A stretch of DNA of 64,000 bases from Roseovarius salincola (GCF_026891095.1 NZ_JAPTNL010000013.1:47272-111271); one strand, 5' to 3'; counted from the first letter of the stretch, positions 45,397 through 54,994 are shown. Notes: generated by a model from the letters alone, not told the origin. Program-made: numbers and translations.

Positions 45397-47859
45397 ATGA
45401 AACCGAATTTCGCCCTCACACTCTCGTTCGACGGCCTGGCCCTTCTGCACCGGGCCTATCCGGGCTGGCACAGCGTCGGCGAGGTCTCCTTTGACGACCC
45501 CGACCTGCACGGCGCGCTGGCGCAGCTGCGCGACAAGGGGCTGGCGCTTGATTCTGCCGGGATGACCTCCAAGCTGGTGATCCCCGAGGACCAGATCCGA
45601 TATCTCGATTTCGATCCCGACGGCGCCAGCGGCGAAGCGCTGGAACAGGCGGTGCACGACCGGCTTTCCGGCGCCACCCCCTACGCGATCGACGATCTCG
45701 CCTATGACTGGTCCTTCGAGGCCGGTCAGGTCCATGTCGCCGCCGTCGCCCGCGAAACCCTCGACGAGGCCGAGGAATTCGCGGCCCGCTACGGATTCAA
45801 CCCGGTCTGTTTCGTTGCCATGCCCGCGAACGGCCGCTTTGTCGGCGAACCCTGGTTCGGGGAAGCCGCGCAGGCCCAACAATATATACCATCGGGCGCG
45901 CTGCTCGAACGCGACAGCGCGGCGATTCGAATCATCGGCGCGGCGCCCACCCCCTCTTTTGCCAATGAACCGGAGCCCACCCCCGCCGCACAGCCCGCGC
46001 CGCAACCCGAACAGCCGCCCGAACCGCAACCCGAAGATCAACCCGAACCAGAAACCGCGACCGAACCAGCGCCCGCGACCGAATCCGCCGAAGGAACGGA
46101 CAGCCCGGCGCAGGACGCGCCCGCCCCCAACGCGGGCGAAGAACCGGCCCCCTCCTTCCGCTCGGTGCGCGCCAGCCGCGATGACGATCCCGCGCCCGCG
46201 TCCCGCCGCCTCGAAGGCGCGGCGCGCGGCCTTACCACGATCGCCCCCGCCGACAGCGCCGCGCCTCCCGTCACCGGACGCCCCGGGGATTGCGCGCGCA
46301 GCCATGACGCGCCCGACCTGCGCGCCACACCCGGCGACCGGCTCCACACCGGCGACAGCGACAGCGCCACCTCATCGGACGCGCTCAAAGACGATCCGGC
46401 GGCGGCCTTCTTCACGCAGCGCGACGCCGCCGTCAGCAGCGTCACCGCCGCCCCGCCGCCCCCCGCCGACGAAAAGCAGCGCATGACCATATTCGGCGCG
46501 CGCGAATCCGCACCCGTGGGCGGCAAGCCGCGCTACCTGGGTCTGGCGCTGACGGCCGCGCTGGTGCTCTTCCTCGTCGCGGTCGCCGCCTGGGCCTCGG
46601 TCTTCATGGACGATGGCATCTCGGGCCTGTTCCGCTCGAAACCCGAATCGCAGATCGCGCTTGTACCCGCCCCCGAGGACTCCCCGGCCGACATCGATGA
46701 AAGCGACGCCGGCGACATCGCAAGCGATCCGGCACTCCAACCCGTGCCCGAACCCGAGCCCGAATCCGCGCCCGATCTTGCCTCACGCCCGGCAGCCGAG
46801 GACAGCCCCGCACAACCGGAGCTGGCACAAACCCCCGGGACCGAGCTTTCTTCCGACCAACTGCTCGCCCGCTACGCCGCAACCGGCATCTGGCAACAGG
46901 CCCCCGAAGCCCCAAGCGCCCCCGGCCTGATGACGCTGGATGATTTCTACCAGACCTCGATCGACACGCCGGTGCGCTCCAGCGATGCCGTGGCCCTGCC
47001 CGCGGTCGATGCGCTGCAACCCGACACCGCGCCCGAACGCCCCGCCGATCCGGTTGCCCCCGGCACCCGCTTCGTGATGGACGAGCGGGGCCTGGTGGTG
47101 GCCACGCCCGACGGTGCGCTCACACCCCAGGGCGTGCTTGTCTATGCCGGCCGCCCGGCGCTGACACCCGGCAACATCCCGGACCGGCCCAGCGGGGCTT
47201 CCATCGCCACCGCCCTGCCCGAGGCCGAAACCCTGCGCCTCTTCTCGGTGCGCCCGCGCACGCGCCCCGACAACCTCACCGAACAGAATGAACGCGGGCG
47301 TCTTGGCGTTGGCGGGCGCAGCCGCGCAGAATTCGCTGCCCTGCGCCCCCGAACGCGCCCCGAAGGTATCGCCCGCCAACAGCAGGCCGCCGCCGACCCG
47401 CCGCTGATCGTCGATTCCGAGGCCGTCAATGCCGCCCTGACCGAGGCCGCGCAGGAACCCGACCCTTTCGCCTCGGCGACGCCGCAGGCGGTTTCATATT
47501 CGCTCAAACCGAACATGCGCCCCGGCAATTTCGAAAAGATCGTGGCCAATACCCGCACCAGCGACCGTTCAACCCCGGTCAGCGCGACGCAGCGGGTCGC
47601 GCCCAGTGCGCCCACGGCCACCACCGTGGCGCGCGCGGCCACCGAACAGAACGCCATCTCGCTGCGGCAGGTGAACCTGATCGGGGTCTATGGCAGCCCC
47701 TCCAATCGCCGCGCGCTCGTGCGTCTGGCAAATGGCCGCTACCAGAAGGTCCAGGTCGGCGACAAGCTCGATGGCGGGCAGGTCGCCGCCATCGGCGAAA
47801 GCGAACTGCGCTACCAGAAACGCGGCCGCAATATCGTGCTGAAAATACCCAAGGGCTGA
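45397..47859 (+). CDS. Large single-pass membrane protein with GspL/PilM-like start and PilP-like end
   Basis: An 820-residue protein. The first ~190 residues (FALTLSFDGLALLHRAYPGWHSVGEVSF, LVIPEDQIRYLDF) look like an actin-like PilM/GspL cytoplasmic domain. A long acidic Pro-Glu/Ala linker precedes one membrane helix at about residues 380-402. The outer part contains repeated RP-x-TRP elements (VRPRTRPDNL, LRPRTRPEGI, LKPNMRPGNF) and ends in a small PilP/GspC-like domain (INLIGVYGSPSNRRAL-type, with RYQKVQVGDKLDGGQV). Rhodobacterales homologues are known only as conserved hypotheticals; a role as a periplasm-spanning tether is inference. No pilus or T2SS genes are adjacent. ATG at 45397; GTG at 45391 is possible. 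Confidence 0.7.
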   Translation: MKPNFALTLSFDGLALLHRAYPGWHSVGEVSFDDPDLHGALAQLRDKGLALDSAGMTSKLVIPEDQIRYLDFDPDGASGEALEQAVHDRLSGATPYAIDDLAYDWSFEAGQVHVAAVARETLDEAEEFAARYGFNPVCFVAMPANGRFVGEPWFGEAAQAQQYIPSGALLERDSAAIRIIGAAPTPSFANEPEPTPAAQPAPQPEQPPEPQPEDQPEPETATEPAPATESAEGTDSPAQDAPAPNAGEEPAPSFRSVRASRDDDPAPASRRLEGAARGLTTIAPADSAAPPVTGRPGDCARSHDAPDLRATPGDRLHTGDSDSATSSDALKDDPAAAFFTQRDAAVSSVTAAPPPPADEKQRMTIFGARESAPVGGKPRYLGLALTAALVLFLVAVAAWASVFMDDGISGLFRSKPESQIALVPAPEDSPADIDESDAGDIASDPALQPVPEPEPESAPDLASRPAAEDSPAQPELAQTPGTELSSDQLLARYAATGIWQQAPEAPSAPGLMTLDDFYQTSIDTPVRSSDAVALPAVDALQPDTAPERPADPVAPGTRFVMDERGLVVATPDGALTPQGVLVYAGRPALTPGNIPDRPSGASIATALPEAETLRLFSVRPRTRPDNLTEQNERGRLGVGGRSRAEFAALRPRTRPEGIARQQQAAADPPLIVDSEAVNAALTEAAQEPDPFASATPQAVSYSLKPNMRPGNFEKIVANTRTSDRSTPVSATQRVAPSAPTATTVARAATEQNAISLRQVNLIGVYGSPSNRRALVRLANGRYQKVQVGDKLDGGQVAAIGESELRYQKRGRNIVLKIPKG

Positions 47860-47881
47860 CCCCGGCGGGCGCTCACATGCG

Positions 47882-47954
47882 GGTTTTGTACCAAACGCGC
47901 GCGCCGGTCCCCGGTTTCGGTACAAAACCGGGGTACAAAACGGACGTTTCGTAC
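47882..47954. repeat. GTACAAAAC hairpin array, locus 1
   Basis: Two inverted repeats in tandem. First: GGTTTTGTACCAAAC (47882-47896) against GTTTCGGTACAAAACC (47914-47929). Second: GTACAAAACG against CGTTTCGTAC (47933-47954). The same core recurs at 63751-63827 and nowhere else in the window. It lies between the convergent membrane-protein gene and cobT. Confidence 0.65.
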
Positions 47955-47959
47955 ACTCT

Positions 47960-48976
47960 TCAGCCCTCCGAAACCCCCGCCTCGGCGAATGTCGCCATGC
48001 CCGAATGACAGGCCAGAGCGCCCTTGACGATCGCCAGCGCCAGCGCCCCGCCCGAGCCCTCGCCCAGTCGCATCCCCAGCGACAGGATAGGTTCTTTATT
48101 AAGTATTTTCAATAGCTTGGGGTGCGCGACCTCGGCGCTCACATGGCCTGCCAGCGCATGATCCAGCGCCCCCGGCTGCGCCACATGCAGGCAGGCCGCC
48201 GCCGCGGTGCAGATAAAACCATCCAAAATCAATGGGATACGCAATGTCCGGGCGCGCACCATCGCACCCGCCATCGCCGCGATCTCATGTCCGCCCAGAC
48301 AGCGCAGGGCTTCCAATCCATTGTTTTCACATGATTTATTGGTCTCGACACCGCGTGCCACGACCTCGGCTTTATGGGTCAGCGCCGCGCCCGCAACCCC
48401 GGTGCCGGCCCCCGTCCAATCCCTAGCCTCACCCCCGAATAACGCCAGCGAAATCGCCGCCGCACTGGTGGTGTTGCCGATTCCCATCTCGCCGACGACA
48501 AGCAAATCCGCTTTTGAATCAACAGCTTGCCAGCCTTTCGCCAGCGCCTCGACAAAGGTGGATTCGCTCATCGCCGGGCCTTGTGTAAAGTCCCGCGTCG
48601 GCGTTTCCAGCCCCAAAGCATGCACACTCAGCCCCGCTCCGAAGGTCTCGGCCAATTGGTTGATCGCCGCGCCGCCGGCCTCGAAATTGGCCACCATCTG
48701 GCCCGTCACCTCTGCCGGAAAGGCCGAAACACCCTGCGCCGTGACCCCATGGTTTCCTGCAAAAACAATGACTTGCGGCGCTTCTACCCGTGCCCGTTCA
48801 TCCCCGCGCCACCCGCAATACCAGGCCGCGATATCTTCCAACCGGCCCAGCGATCCGGGCGGCTTGGTCAGGCAGGCATCGCGGGCCACTGCTGCCTCGC
48901 GCGCCGCTCTTTGGGGCGGCGGAAGCTCTTGAAGAATATCAATAAATTCTGCCAGCGAGGTAAAGTCTTGGCGCAT
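47960..48976 (-). CDS. cobT: Nicotinate-nucleotide-dimethylbenzimidazole phosphoribosyltransferase
   Basis: CobT activates dimethylbenzimidazole to alpha-ribazole phosphate for the lower loop of cobalamin. The 338-residue protein has the family signatures [52 protein letters not shown] and a C-terminal [19 protein letters not shown] with the catalytic Glu near residue 310. It is divergent from cobS. Its codon use is less GC-rich in patches than in neighbouring genes (for example around 48090-48115). GGGGAT precedes the ATG. Confidence 0.95.
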   Translation of the reverse strand: MRQDFTSLAEFIDILQELPPPQRAAREAAVARDACLTKPPGSLGRLEDIAAWYCGWRGDERARVEAPQVIVFAGNHGVTAQGVSAFPAEVTGQMVANFEAGGAAINQLAETFGAGLSVHALGLETPTRDFTQGPAMSESTFVEALAKGWQAVDSKADLLVVGEMGIGNTTSAAAISLALFGGEARDWTGAGTGVAGAALTHKAEVVARGVETNKSCENNGLEALRCLGGHEIAAMAGAMVRARTLRIPLILDGFICTAAAACLHVAQPGALDHALAGHVSAEVAHPKLLKILNKEPILSLGMRLGEGSGGALALAIVKGALACHSGMATFAEAGVSEG

Positions 48977-49057
48977 CGTGATCCCCGTTGCATGCTCTTT
49001 TCAACCTGTGTATCGCAGCGGCACCTGTGAGACGCAGCCCCAAAAGGCCAGATTCCG

Positions 49058-49813
49058 ATGAAAAATAACGAACCCATTGTAAAGAAACAGGATTTTTTCA
49101 TCGCGATGGCTTTGCTCAGTCGGCTTCCGGTGCATGTGGACGGGTTCGACAGAGGCGCCCGCGCCGCCTGGGCCTATCCGCTGATTGGTCTGATCATTGG
49201 CGGGGTCGCGGGAAACGCCGGGATCATCGCCCATTGGATTGGCCTTCCATTCGGCCTTACTGCTCTGATTTCATTGGTATTTATGGTTGTCTTGACCGGC
49301 GCGATGCACGAGGACGGACTGGCCGACACCGCCGATGGACTCTGGGGCGGCTGGGACCGCCTCCGCCGCCTTGAGATCATGCAGGACAGCCAGATCGGCA
49401 CATACGGCGTTCTGGCTCTTTTATTCGCGTTTTCAGCACGTTGGGCAGCCCTCTGGGCTCTGTTCTCGGTCGGTCCCGGTGCAGCCCTCAGCGCGATCCT
49501 GGTTGCCAGCCTCTTGTCGCGCGCCACCCTGCCCGCCCTGATGGCCGCCCTGCCCAATGCCCGCGGCTCGGGCCTGTCGCATAGCAGCGGCCCTTGCCCG
49601 CCGCAAACCGCCTGGCTCGCCGCCGCACTGGCCTTTGCCCTCTCGCTCCTGCTGCTCGGCTTCGGTGCTATCTCCGCGACGCTTATCGCCGGGCTTGCGG
49701 CACTCGGGGTGGGAATGACCGCCTACAGAAAGATCGGCGGACAGACCGGCGACATACTTGGCGCGGCGCAGCAAGCCTCTGAAATCGCGGTTCTTTTACT
49801 GCTGCTCACGTAG
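49058..49813 (+). CDS. cobS: Adenosylcobinamide-GDP ribazoletransferase
   Basis: CobS joins adenosylcobinamide-GDP with alpha-ribazole in the membrane, the last cobalamin assembly step. The 251-residue protein is multi-pass and carries the catalytic GAMHEDGLADTADGLWGG signature near residue 87, plus SRLPV at the N-terminus and GGQTGDILGAAQQ near the end. Divergent from cobT with an 81-base gap lacking a riboswitch. The 5' end is AT-rich for this genome (MKNNEPIVKKQDFF). A terminator follows. Confidence 0.94.
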   Translation: MKNNEPIVKKQDFFIAMALLSRLPVHVDGFDRGARAAWAYPLIGLIIGGVAGNAGIIAHWIGLPFGLTALISLVFMVVLTGAMHEDGLADTADGLWGGWDRLRRLEIMQDSQIGTYGVLALLFAFSARWAALWALFSVGPGAALSAILVASLLSRATLPALMAALPNARGSGLSHSSGPCPPQTAWLAAALAFALSLLLLGFGAISATLIAGLAALGVGMTAYRKIGGQTGDILGAAQQASEIAVLLLLLT

Positions 49814-49820
49814 CATGAAC

Positions 49821-49848
49821 AAGGCCGTGCCCATTCGGGCACGGCCTT
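49821..49848. terminator. Terminator between cobS and carD (probably bidirectional)
   Basis: AAGGCCGTGCCC-ATTC-GGGCACGGCCTT is a perfect 12-bp stem with a tetraloop, followed by TCATTCAT. It lies between the convergent cobS and carD genes and could act in both directions. Confidence 0.75.
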
Positions 49849-49870
49849 CATTCATCTGTGTAACGCTAGG

Positions 49871-50380
49871 TTAAGCGGCGCGCGAAACCAGAACATCGTC
49901 GACCTTTTTGGCCGCCTGCACCTCGTCGCCACCGCTGACCGCGGCCACTTCGCGGGTCAGACGTTCAAGTGCGGCCTCATAGAGCTGGCGCTCCGAATAG
50001 CTCTGCTCGCGCTGATCGTCGGTCCGGTGCAGGTCGCGTACGACCTCGGCGATGGCGATCAGGTCGCCAGAGTTGATCTTCTGTTCATACTCTTGAGCAC
50101 GGCGCGACCACATCGCGCGTTTCACCTTGGCCTTCCCCTTGAGCGTGGACATGGCCTTGGAGACCACATCGGGGCTCGACAGGCCGCGCATCCCCACTTC
50201 GGTTGCCTTGTTCGTCGGCACGCGCAGGGTCATCTTGTCCTTCTCAAAGGAGATCACGAACAGTTCCAGTTTAATGCCGGCGATTTCCTGCTCCTCGATC
50301 GACACGATCTGGCCAACCCCGTGCGCGGGGTAGACAACGTAGTCGTCAGGGCGAAACTCGGACTTCTTCGATTTGCTCAT
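49871..50380 (-). CDS. CarD family transcriptional regulator
   Basis: A 169-residue CarD/CdnL protein that binds the RNA polymerase beta subunit and stabilises open complexes, particularly at rRNA promoters. The N-terminal Tudor-like RID is seen in DDYVVYPAHGVGQIVSIEEQEIAG, followed by a helical C-terminal half with KRAMWSRRAQEYEQKINSGDLIAIAEVVRDL. The ATG at 50380 (MSKSKKSEF) was chosen because upstream in-frame sequence is not family-like. It is essential in several bacteria. Confidence 0.94.
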   Translation of the reverse strand: MSKSKKSEFRPDDYVVYPAHGVGQIVSIEEQEIAGIKLELFVISFEKDKMTLRVPTNKATEVGMRGLSSPDVVSKAMSTLKGKAKVKRAMWSRRAQEYEQKINSGDLIAIAEVVRDLHRTDDQREQSYSERQLYEAALERLTREVAAVSGGDEVQAAKKVDDVLVSRAA

Positions 50381-50678
50381 TCGGGTCTTCCTCAAACAGC
50401 TGTCTGTTTCGGCGCACCGGGAATTCGGCTCATTGGCGTTCAGCCCCGTGAGACGCAAAAACAGCGCAAAAATATCCATCTCCTGTCGGCATGGCGGGAG
50501 GATGGATGTCAGGCAGCGATCTTCATTTGTAACAAGTATGTAGCACAAAAAACGTGCTTTCGGAAGTGCCCGTACTAAAGTCGTCGCGCTTTGACCGTAT
50601 CTTCAATGCCTTGAGGGCGTGTCTTCGTGTAAAATATCAGGTGCCCGGATGCGCCGACCCCGAATCGCGCGGGCGTCT
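50381..50678 (-). other. Intergenic region between fdxA and carD
   Basis: This 298-base stretch holds no convincing gene. On the minus strand a small hairpin (AAGCAC-GTTTTTT-GTGCT, about 50540-50557) follows fdxA, but its T run is in the loop. The AT-rich part around 50520-50545 is the likely carD promoter region. A long leader of ~140 bases would precede carD. Confidence 0.5.
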
Positions 50679-51017
50679 TCAGCCGCCCTCGCCCGGTTTC
50701 TCCGAGAAATACTTGGCCAGCTTGCCATCTTCACCGTCTCGATCCTCTGCCTCTGGCAGCTGATCCTTCTTGGTGATGATCACGGGCCACATTTCCGAGT
50801 ATTTACGGTTGAACTCGACCCATTCTTCCATTGCCGGTTCGGTATCGGGACGTATCGCATCCGCAGGACATTCTGGTTCACACACACCGCAATCGATGCA
50901 TTCGTCGGGGTGGATCACAAGCATGTTCTCACCCTCGTAGAAACAATCCACGGGGCACACCTCGACACAGTCAGTATACTTGCACTCGATGCAGTTGTCC
51001 GTCACGACATAGGTCAT
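50679..51017 (-). CDS. fdxA: 7Fe ferredoxin FdxA
   Basis: A 112-residue bacterial 7Fe ferredoxin with a [3Fe-4S] and a [4Fe-4S] cluster. The N-terminal ligand set is [19 protein letters not shown], the second [16 protein letters not shown], followed by the long C-terminal extension typical of alphaproteobacterial FdxA ([17 protein letters not shown]). It supplies low-potential electrons. It is likely co-transcribed with the S4 and helicase genes just upstream (55-base gap). Confidence 0.95.
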   Translation of the reverse strand: MTYVVTDNCIECKYTDCVEVCPVDCFYEGENMLVIHPDECIDCGVCEPECPADAIRPDTEPAMEEWVEFNRKYSEMWPVIITKKDQLPEAEDRDGEDGKLAKYFSEKPGEGG

Positions 51018-51072
51018 TGCAGTTTCTCACGTCTCTGCCGCTAGTGGGTTTCACCTAATCCACAGCCGGGGA

Positions 51073-51465
51073 TCAATCAAGCGCATCCCGGCGGTTGAGA
51101 TCGAGTTTGCGCCGATCACGCTTGGTCGGACGACCTTTTCCTTCATATTTGGGTCCGGCTGGGACATTTAGCCGCTCCGCCGGGGGTGTCAGGTCCTCAT
51201 AAAGCGCCTGCGCCTCGGCGGCAGGGCCGCGCCGCGCGCCAAGCGCGAGGATACGGATCACCCGCACCTGCCGGGCCTGCGGAAAGGTCAGAACGTCGCC
51301 CGGCCCCACAGAATGCGCGGCCTTTGCGATCTTGTCGCCATTCACCCGCACATGGCCGCCAGAAACCAGCTTCGCCGAAAGGCCACGCGTCTTGAAGAAA
51401 CGGGCATGCCACAACCACTTGTCGATGCGGGCTCTGGCGTCGGTGTTGATATCCTGCTGCTGCAC
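51073..51465 (-). CDS. S4 domain RNA-binding protein (Hsp15/HslR-like)
   Basis: A 130-residue protein with an N-terminal S4 RNA-binding domain: ARIDKWLWHARFFKTRGLSAKLVSGGHVRVNG. Hsp15 binds stalled 50S subunits carrying nascent chains. The C-terminus is basic and Pro-rich. GTG at 51465 is the probable start, since no ATG precedes the S4 domain in frame. It follows the helicase gene by 11 bases. Confidence 0.88.
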   Translation of the reverse strand: MQQQDINTDARARIDKWLWHARFFKTRGLSAKLVSGGHVRVNGDKIAKAAHSVGPGDVLTFPQARQVRVIRILALGARRGPAAEAQALYEDLTPPAERLNVPAGPKYEGKGRPTKRDRRKLDLNRRDALD

Positions 51466-51476
51466 GGGCCGACCGC

Positions 51477-54326
51477 TCAGCCTTTGTCCTTCAGCCCCAT
51501 AAGAGCCGCGGCAAAGGGGTTGTCCGGATCGATCTGATCTTTCTTGCGGTCTGGACGTGCCGAGAAGGTCTTGGGGCCGTTATCGCCACGCGGTTTGCCC
51601 TTGCCTCCGCCGGGCTTGCCGCCCTTGCCACGCGGTTTGCCGCCACCGCCCTTGGGCTTGGCGCGCCCCTCGTTGCGCGCACGTCCGCCGCGTCCGGCCC
51701 AGGTGAAGGTGTAAAACACCTCGATCTCGGGTTCGGCAGGTTCGGCGGCAGGGGCTTCGCCGGGCAGGACCTCGCCTTCGCTGGCGGCGGGAATGCCCTC
51801 GACCTGCTCGGATTTCTCGGCGGGGTCGGCGGCAATCGGGGCTTCGCCTTGATCGGGAATGGCCTCGGCCTTGGCTTGGGCCGTCGTCTCAGCGCTTGCT
51901 GCCTCGTCTGCCGGGGCTTCCTTCACAGCCTGATCGACCGGTTTCACCTTTTCGCGCTCGCCACGTTCGCCCTTGTATCCAAGGCCGTTCATCAGATCAG
52001 CGAATTGCTCCAGCGTCATGCCGGTGATCGACAGCATGTCGGCCGTGGCCTCGAACCCGCCACGGCTGTCTTCTGCGCGCAGCATGTCGGCCAACCGCTC
52101 AAGCATGTCGATACGGATCGCCCGCTCTCCGGCCGCGCGGTAGCCCGCCATCGAATGATAACCGCGCGGCACGGCGCCGGGGGCACCTGCCGGCACGGTC
52201 ACAAGACCAGGCGGCGGCGCCTCTGGGAACTCTTCGAGCCCCTGCGACAGCGACCACAGCAACAGCCTAAGCCGCGTCGGCGCAGGCTTGAGCAAAAGCG
52301 GCATGAAGATCGTGAACTGGCCAAAGCGCACACCGTGCTTGCGCAGCGCGCCGCGCGCGTCCTGATCAAGGGCCTTCACGTCGTCGGCCACGTCGCCGCG
52401 CGGAATGATGCCGAAATTCTCGACCAGCCGGAACCCGAAACCTCGCGCCAGCCCGTTCAGGTTTTCGTCGCGCTGGATATTCAGCAGCGGTTCGAAGAGG
52501 GTCGCCACCTTGCGGTCGATGAAATGCTGCAACCGGCGTTGCACTTTCTGCGCCACCTCAGAGCCCGCCACGTCGTCGACGAAACCTTCGGCCTGCGGTT
52601 TCAGCGGGTCCGCGCCCGCAACCAGCTTGCCGATCGCCTGCTCGCCCCACATCAGCCCGCCCTGTTCGGTGTAGTCGATCTCGGTGTCCGGGGCATTGTA
52701 GAACCGGTCAGCCTTGAGGTGGAAATGCGGGGCCAACGCCTGCAGGCTGGCCTGACGCACCGCTTTTTCCTCCTGTCCGGGCGCACCCTTGTCCTGGATG
52801 AACCGGAATCCCTCAAGACGCCCGACGAATTCGCCTTCGACCGTCACCTCGCCGTTTTCGTTCACATCGGCCACCATGGCCTCCTTCTGCTTGAGCCGGC
52901 GCAAGAGCACGGATGTGCGCCGGTCCACAAATCTCTGGGTCAGACGCTCGTGCAGCGCATCCGACAGGCGGTCTTCTACCGCGCGCGTTTCGCCGCGCCA
53001 ATGGGTTTCGTCATCGACCCAGCCTTTTCGCTGCGCAACATAGGTCCAGGTCCGAATATAGGCGAGACGTTTGGACAGCGTGTCAATATCTCCGTCCGTC
53101 CGGTCGATGCGGCGGATCTGGCGCGCAAGCCAGCCGCCGGGGATGTGACCATGTTCGTGCAGGTCGTTGAAGATGGTTTCCAGCAGGCTGGCATGCTCGG
53201 CCTGGCTGATGCCCCGAAAATCCGGCACGCGGCAGACATCCCACAACAGGCGCACCGAAGGCCCGTCGCCGGCGCGTGCCCGCACGGACGCCACCTGCGA
53301 CAGGTTTTTCAACGCGCACAGATCGTCGGCCTCGCGGGCGCGGCTCAACCTCTCATCCTCGGGCCGGGCCTCGAGCGCGGCGATCAGCGCATCGACATTG
53401 CCAAAGGGCAACTTGGCATTGCGCCACTCCAGCTTGCGGATGGGTGTGAAGCGGTGGTCCATGATCGCACGCGCCACCTCGTCGGGCAGTGCGGGCGCCT
53501 CGCCGGTCACACCGAAGGTGCCATGGCTCATGCCGCGCCCGGCCCGGCCCGCGATCTGTGCCAGTTCGTTGGGCGCCAAAGGCCGCATCCGCCGCCCATC
53601 GAACTTGCTCAGGGACGAGAACGCCACATGGTCGATATCAAGGTTCAACCCCATGCCGATGGCATCGGTGGCCACCAGGTAATCTACGTCGCCATTTTGA
53701 TAAAGCGCCACCTGCGCGTTGCGCGTACGTGGGCTGAGCGCGCCCATCACCACCGCCGCACCGCCCTTCTGGCGGCGCAGCACTTCGGCAATCGCATATA
53801 CATTATCGACCGAGAAGCCCACAATTGCACTCCTTGCAGGCATTTTGCTTATCTTTTTCGAACCTGAGTAGGAAAGTTGCGACATCCGCTCACGACTAAG
53901 GAATTCCACCCCCGGTACCAGTGCGGCGATCGCGCCCCGCATCGTGTGCGACCCCAGAAACTGGGTTTCACGCAGACCGCGCATCTTAAGCAGGCGATCC
54001 GTAAACACATGGCCGCGCTCGGGATCGGCGCAAAGCTGAATCTCGTCGATAGCTACGAAATCGGCTCCCAGCCCCTCGGGCATCGCCTCAACGGTGCAGA
54101 CCCAGTATTGGGTGCGCTCGGGCACGATGCGCTCTTCGCCGGTGACAAGCGCCACTACCGAGGGTCCGCGCAACGCGACGATCCGGTCATAGACCTCCCG
54201 CGCCAACAGGCGCAGGGGCAAACCAATGATCCCGGTCCGATACCCCAGCATCCGTTCTACCGCGAAATGCGTCTTGCCGGTATTGGTGGGGCCCAGAACC
54301 GCGAGGGTTCTTGACTGCTCGGCCAT
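51477..54326 (-). CDS. SUV3-like DExH RNA/DNA helicase
   Basis: A 949-residue superfamily 2 helicase related to mitochondrial SUV3. Motifs in order: VLGPTNTGKTHFAVERM (Walker A), VAIDEIQLCAD (DEIQ Walker B), GSHTMRGAI, then VATDAIGMGLNLDIDHVAF and QIAGRAGRG (motif VI). The last ~180 residues are a low-complexity Ala/Glu then Lys/Gly-rich tail (PKGGGGKPRGKGGKPGGGKG), probably RNA-binding. Such alphaproteobacterial proteins are likely in RNA turnover with the degradosome. GGAG precedes the ATG at 54326. Head of the helicase-S4-fdxA unit. Confidence 0.9.
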   Translation of the reverse strand: MAEQSRTLAVLGPTNTGKTHFAVERMLGYRTGIIGLPLRLLAREVYDRIVALRGPSVVALVTGEERIVPERTQYWVCTVEAMPEGLGADFVAIDEIQLCADPERGHVFTDRLLKMRGLRETQFLGSHTMRGAIAALVPGVEFLSRERMSQLSYSGSKKISKMPARSAIVGFSVDNVYAIAEVLRRQKGGAAVVMGALSPRTRNAQVALYQNGDVDYLVATDAIGMGLNLDIDHVAFSSLSKFDGRRMRPLAPNELAQIAGRAGRGMSHGTFGVTGEAPALPDEVARAIMDHRFTPIRKLEWRNAKLPFGNVDALIAALEARPEDERLSRAREADDLCALKNLSQVASVRARAGDGPSVRLLWDVCRVPDFRGISQAEHASLLETIFNDLHEHGHIPGGWLARQIRRIDRTDGDIDTLSKRLAYIRTWTYVAQRKGWVDDETHWRGETRAVEDRLSDALHERLTQRFVDRRTSVLLRRLKQKEAMVADVNENGEVTVEGEFVGRLEGFRFIQDKGAPGQEEKAVRQASLQALAPHFHLKADRFYNAPDTEIDYTEQGGLMWGEQAIGKLVAGADPLKPQAEGFVDDVAGSEVAQKVQRRLQHFIDRKVATLFEPLLNIQRDENLNGLARGFGFRLVENFGIIPRGDVADDVKALDQDARGALRKHGVRFGQFTIFMPLLLKPAPTRLRLLLWSLSQGLEEFPEAPPPGLVTVPAGAPGAVPRGYHSMAGYRAAGERAIRIDMLERLADMLRAEDSRGGFEATADMLSITGMTLEQFADLMNGLGYKGERGEREKVKPVDQAVKEAPADEAASAETTAQAKAEAIPDQGEAPIAADPAEKSEQVEGIPAASEGEVLPGEAPAAEPAEPEIEVFYTFTWAGRGGRARNEGRAKPKGGGGKPRGKGGKPGGGKGKPRGDNGPKTFSARPDRKKDQIDPDNPFAAALMGLKDKG

Positions 54327-54344
54327 CGGCCATCTCCGTTCAGA

Positions 54345-54911
54345 TCAGAGGTCGCGCCCGCCGACTTCGGGACCGAGACGGTCTATCGCCGCGCGGGCGG
54401 CTTCGTGATGAGGGTGAATCTCGAGAACGCGCGAAAAAGCCTCATATGCCATGCCAGGGCGATTCACCTCTTTCAGCACGGCGCCGAGGCTGTAGATCGC
54501 GTTGAAGTGCCGTGGCGTGATCGACAGGGCGCGCTCCACATCGGCGAGCGCCGGGCCATACAGCCCCTCCCGCGCAAGCGCCACCGCGCGCATGTGCCAG
54601 CCTTCGGCGAAATCCGGCGCATGATCGGTCAGCGCCGTGAAATGCCCGATCGCTTCTTCCGAATCACCCGCCTCGAGGGCGCCATTGCCCCGCTTGAGCA
54701 GCAGATCCATCGCGGGCGACCCTGATTGGGTGAAGGCATGTTCGATATCGCGGGCAACGCGACGCGCTTCGGCCGGGGTTTCAGCGGTCTTGAGTGCCTC
54801 GAACAGCCCATCCAGCCGCGCAGCGTCTGACGCGGCGGAAGGTAGGGAAAACATGACTACAGCAAGAAGTGCCGCGACGATACGATTGAGGTGATGCATG
54901 GTTGCGCTCAT
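54345..54911 (-). CDS. Exported tetratricopeptide repeat protein
   Basis: A 188-residue protein with a signal peptide (cleavage likely after SLPSAASDA) and about three TPR-like helical pairs, for example GNGALEAGDSEEAIGHFTALTDHAPDFAEGWHMRAVALAREG and the following repeats. TPR proteins in the periplasm act as scaffolds; a partner is unknown. Alternative start ATG at 54899. It precedes the helicase gene by 18 bases and may be in the same transcript. Confidence 0.82.
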   Translation of the reverse strand: MSATMHHLNRIVAALLAVVMFSLPSAASDAARLDGLFEALKTAETPAEARRVARDIEHAFTQSGSPAMDLLLKRGNGALEAGDSEEAIGHFTALTDHAPDFAEGWHMRAVALAREGLYGPALADVERALSITPRHFNAIYSLGAVLKEVNRPGMAYEAFSRVLEIHPHHEAARAAIDRLGPEVGGRDL

Positions 54912-54994
54912 AACGACTCTGAATGTAGCGAGTGGAAACCGGATTCACACCCCCCGGAACGACAAACCACGAAGATCACCAGGAGGATCACCAC

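Noticed and set aside
49866..49882. TTAA-N7-TTAC-like CtrA site at the carD 3' end
   Set aside because: One half-site is imperfect and it lies inside the carD coding end, not in a promoter position.
50381..50548. N-terminal extension of carD
   Set aside because: The extra 56 codons are not family-like and the RID domain begins right after the ATG at 50380.
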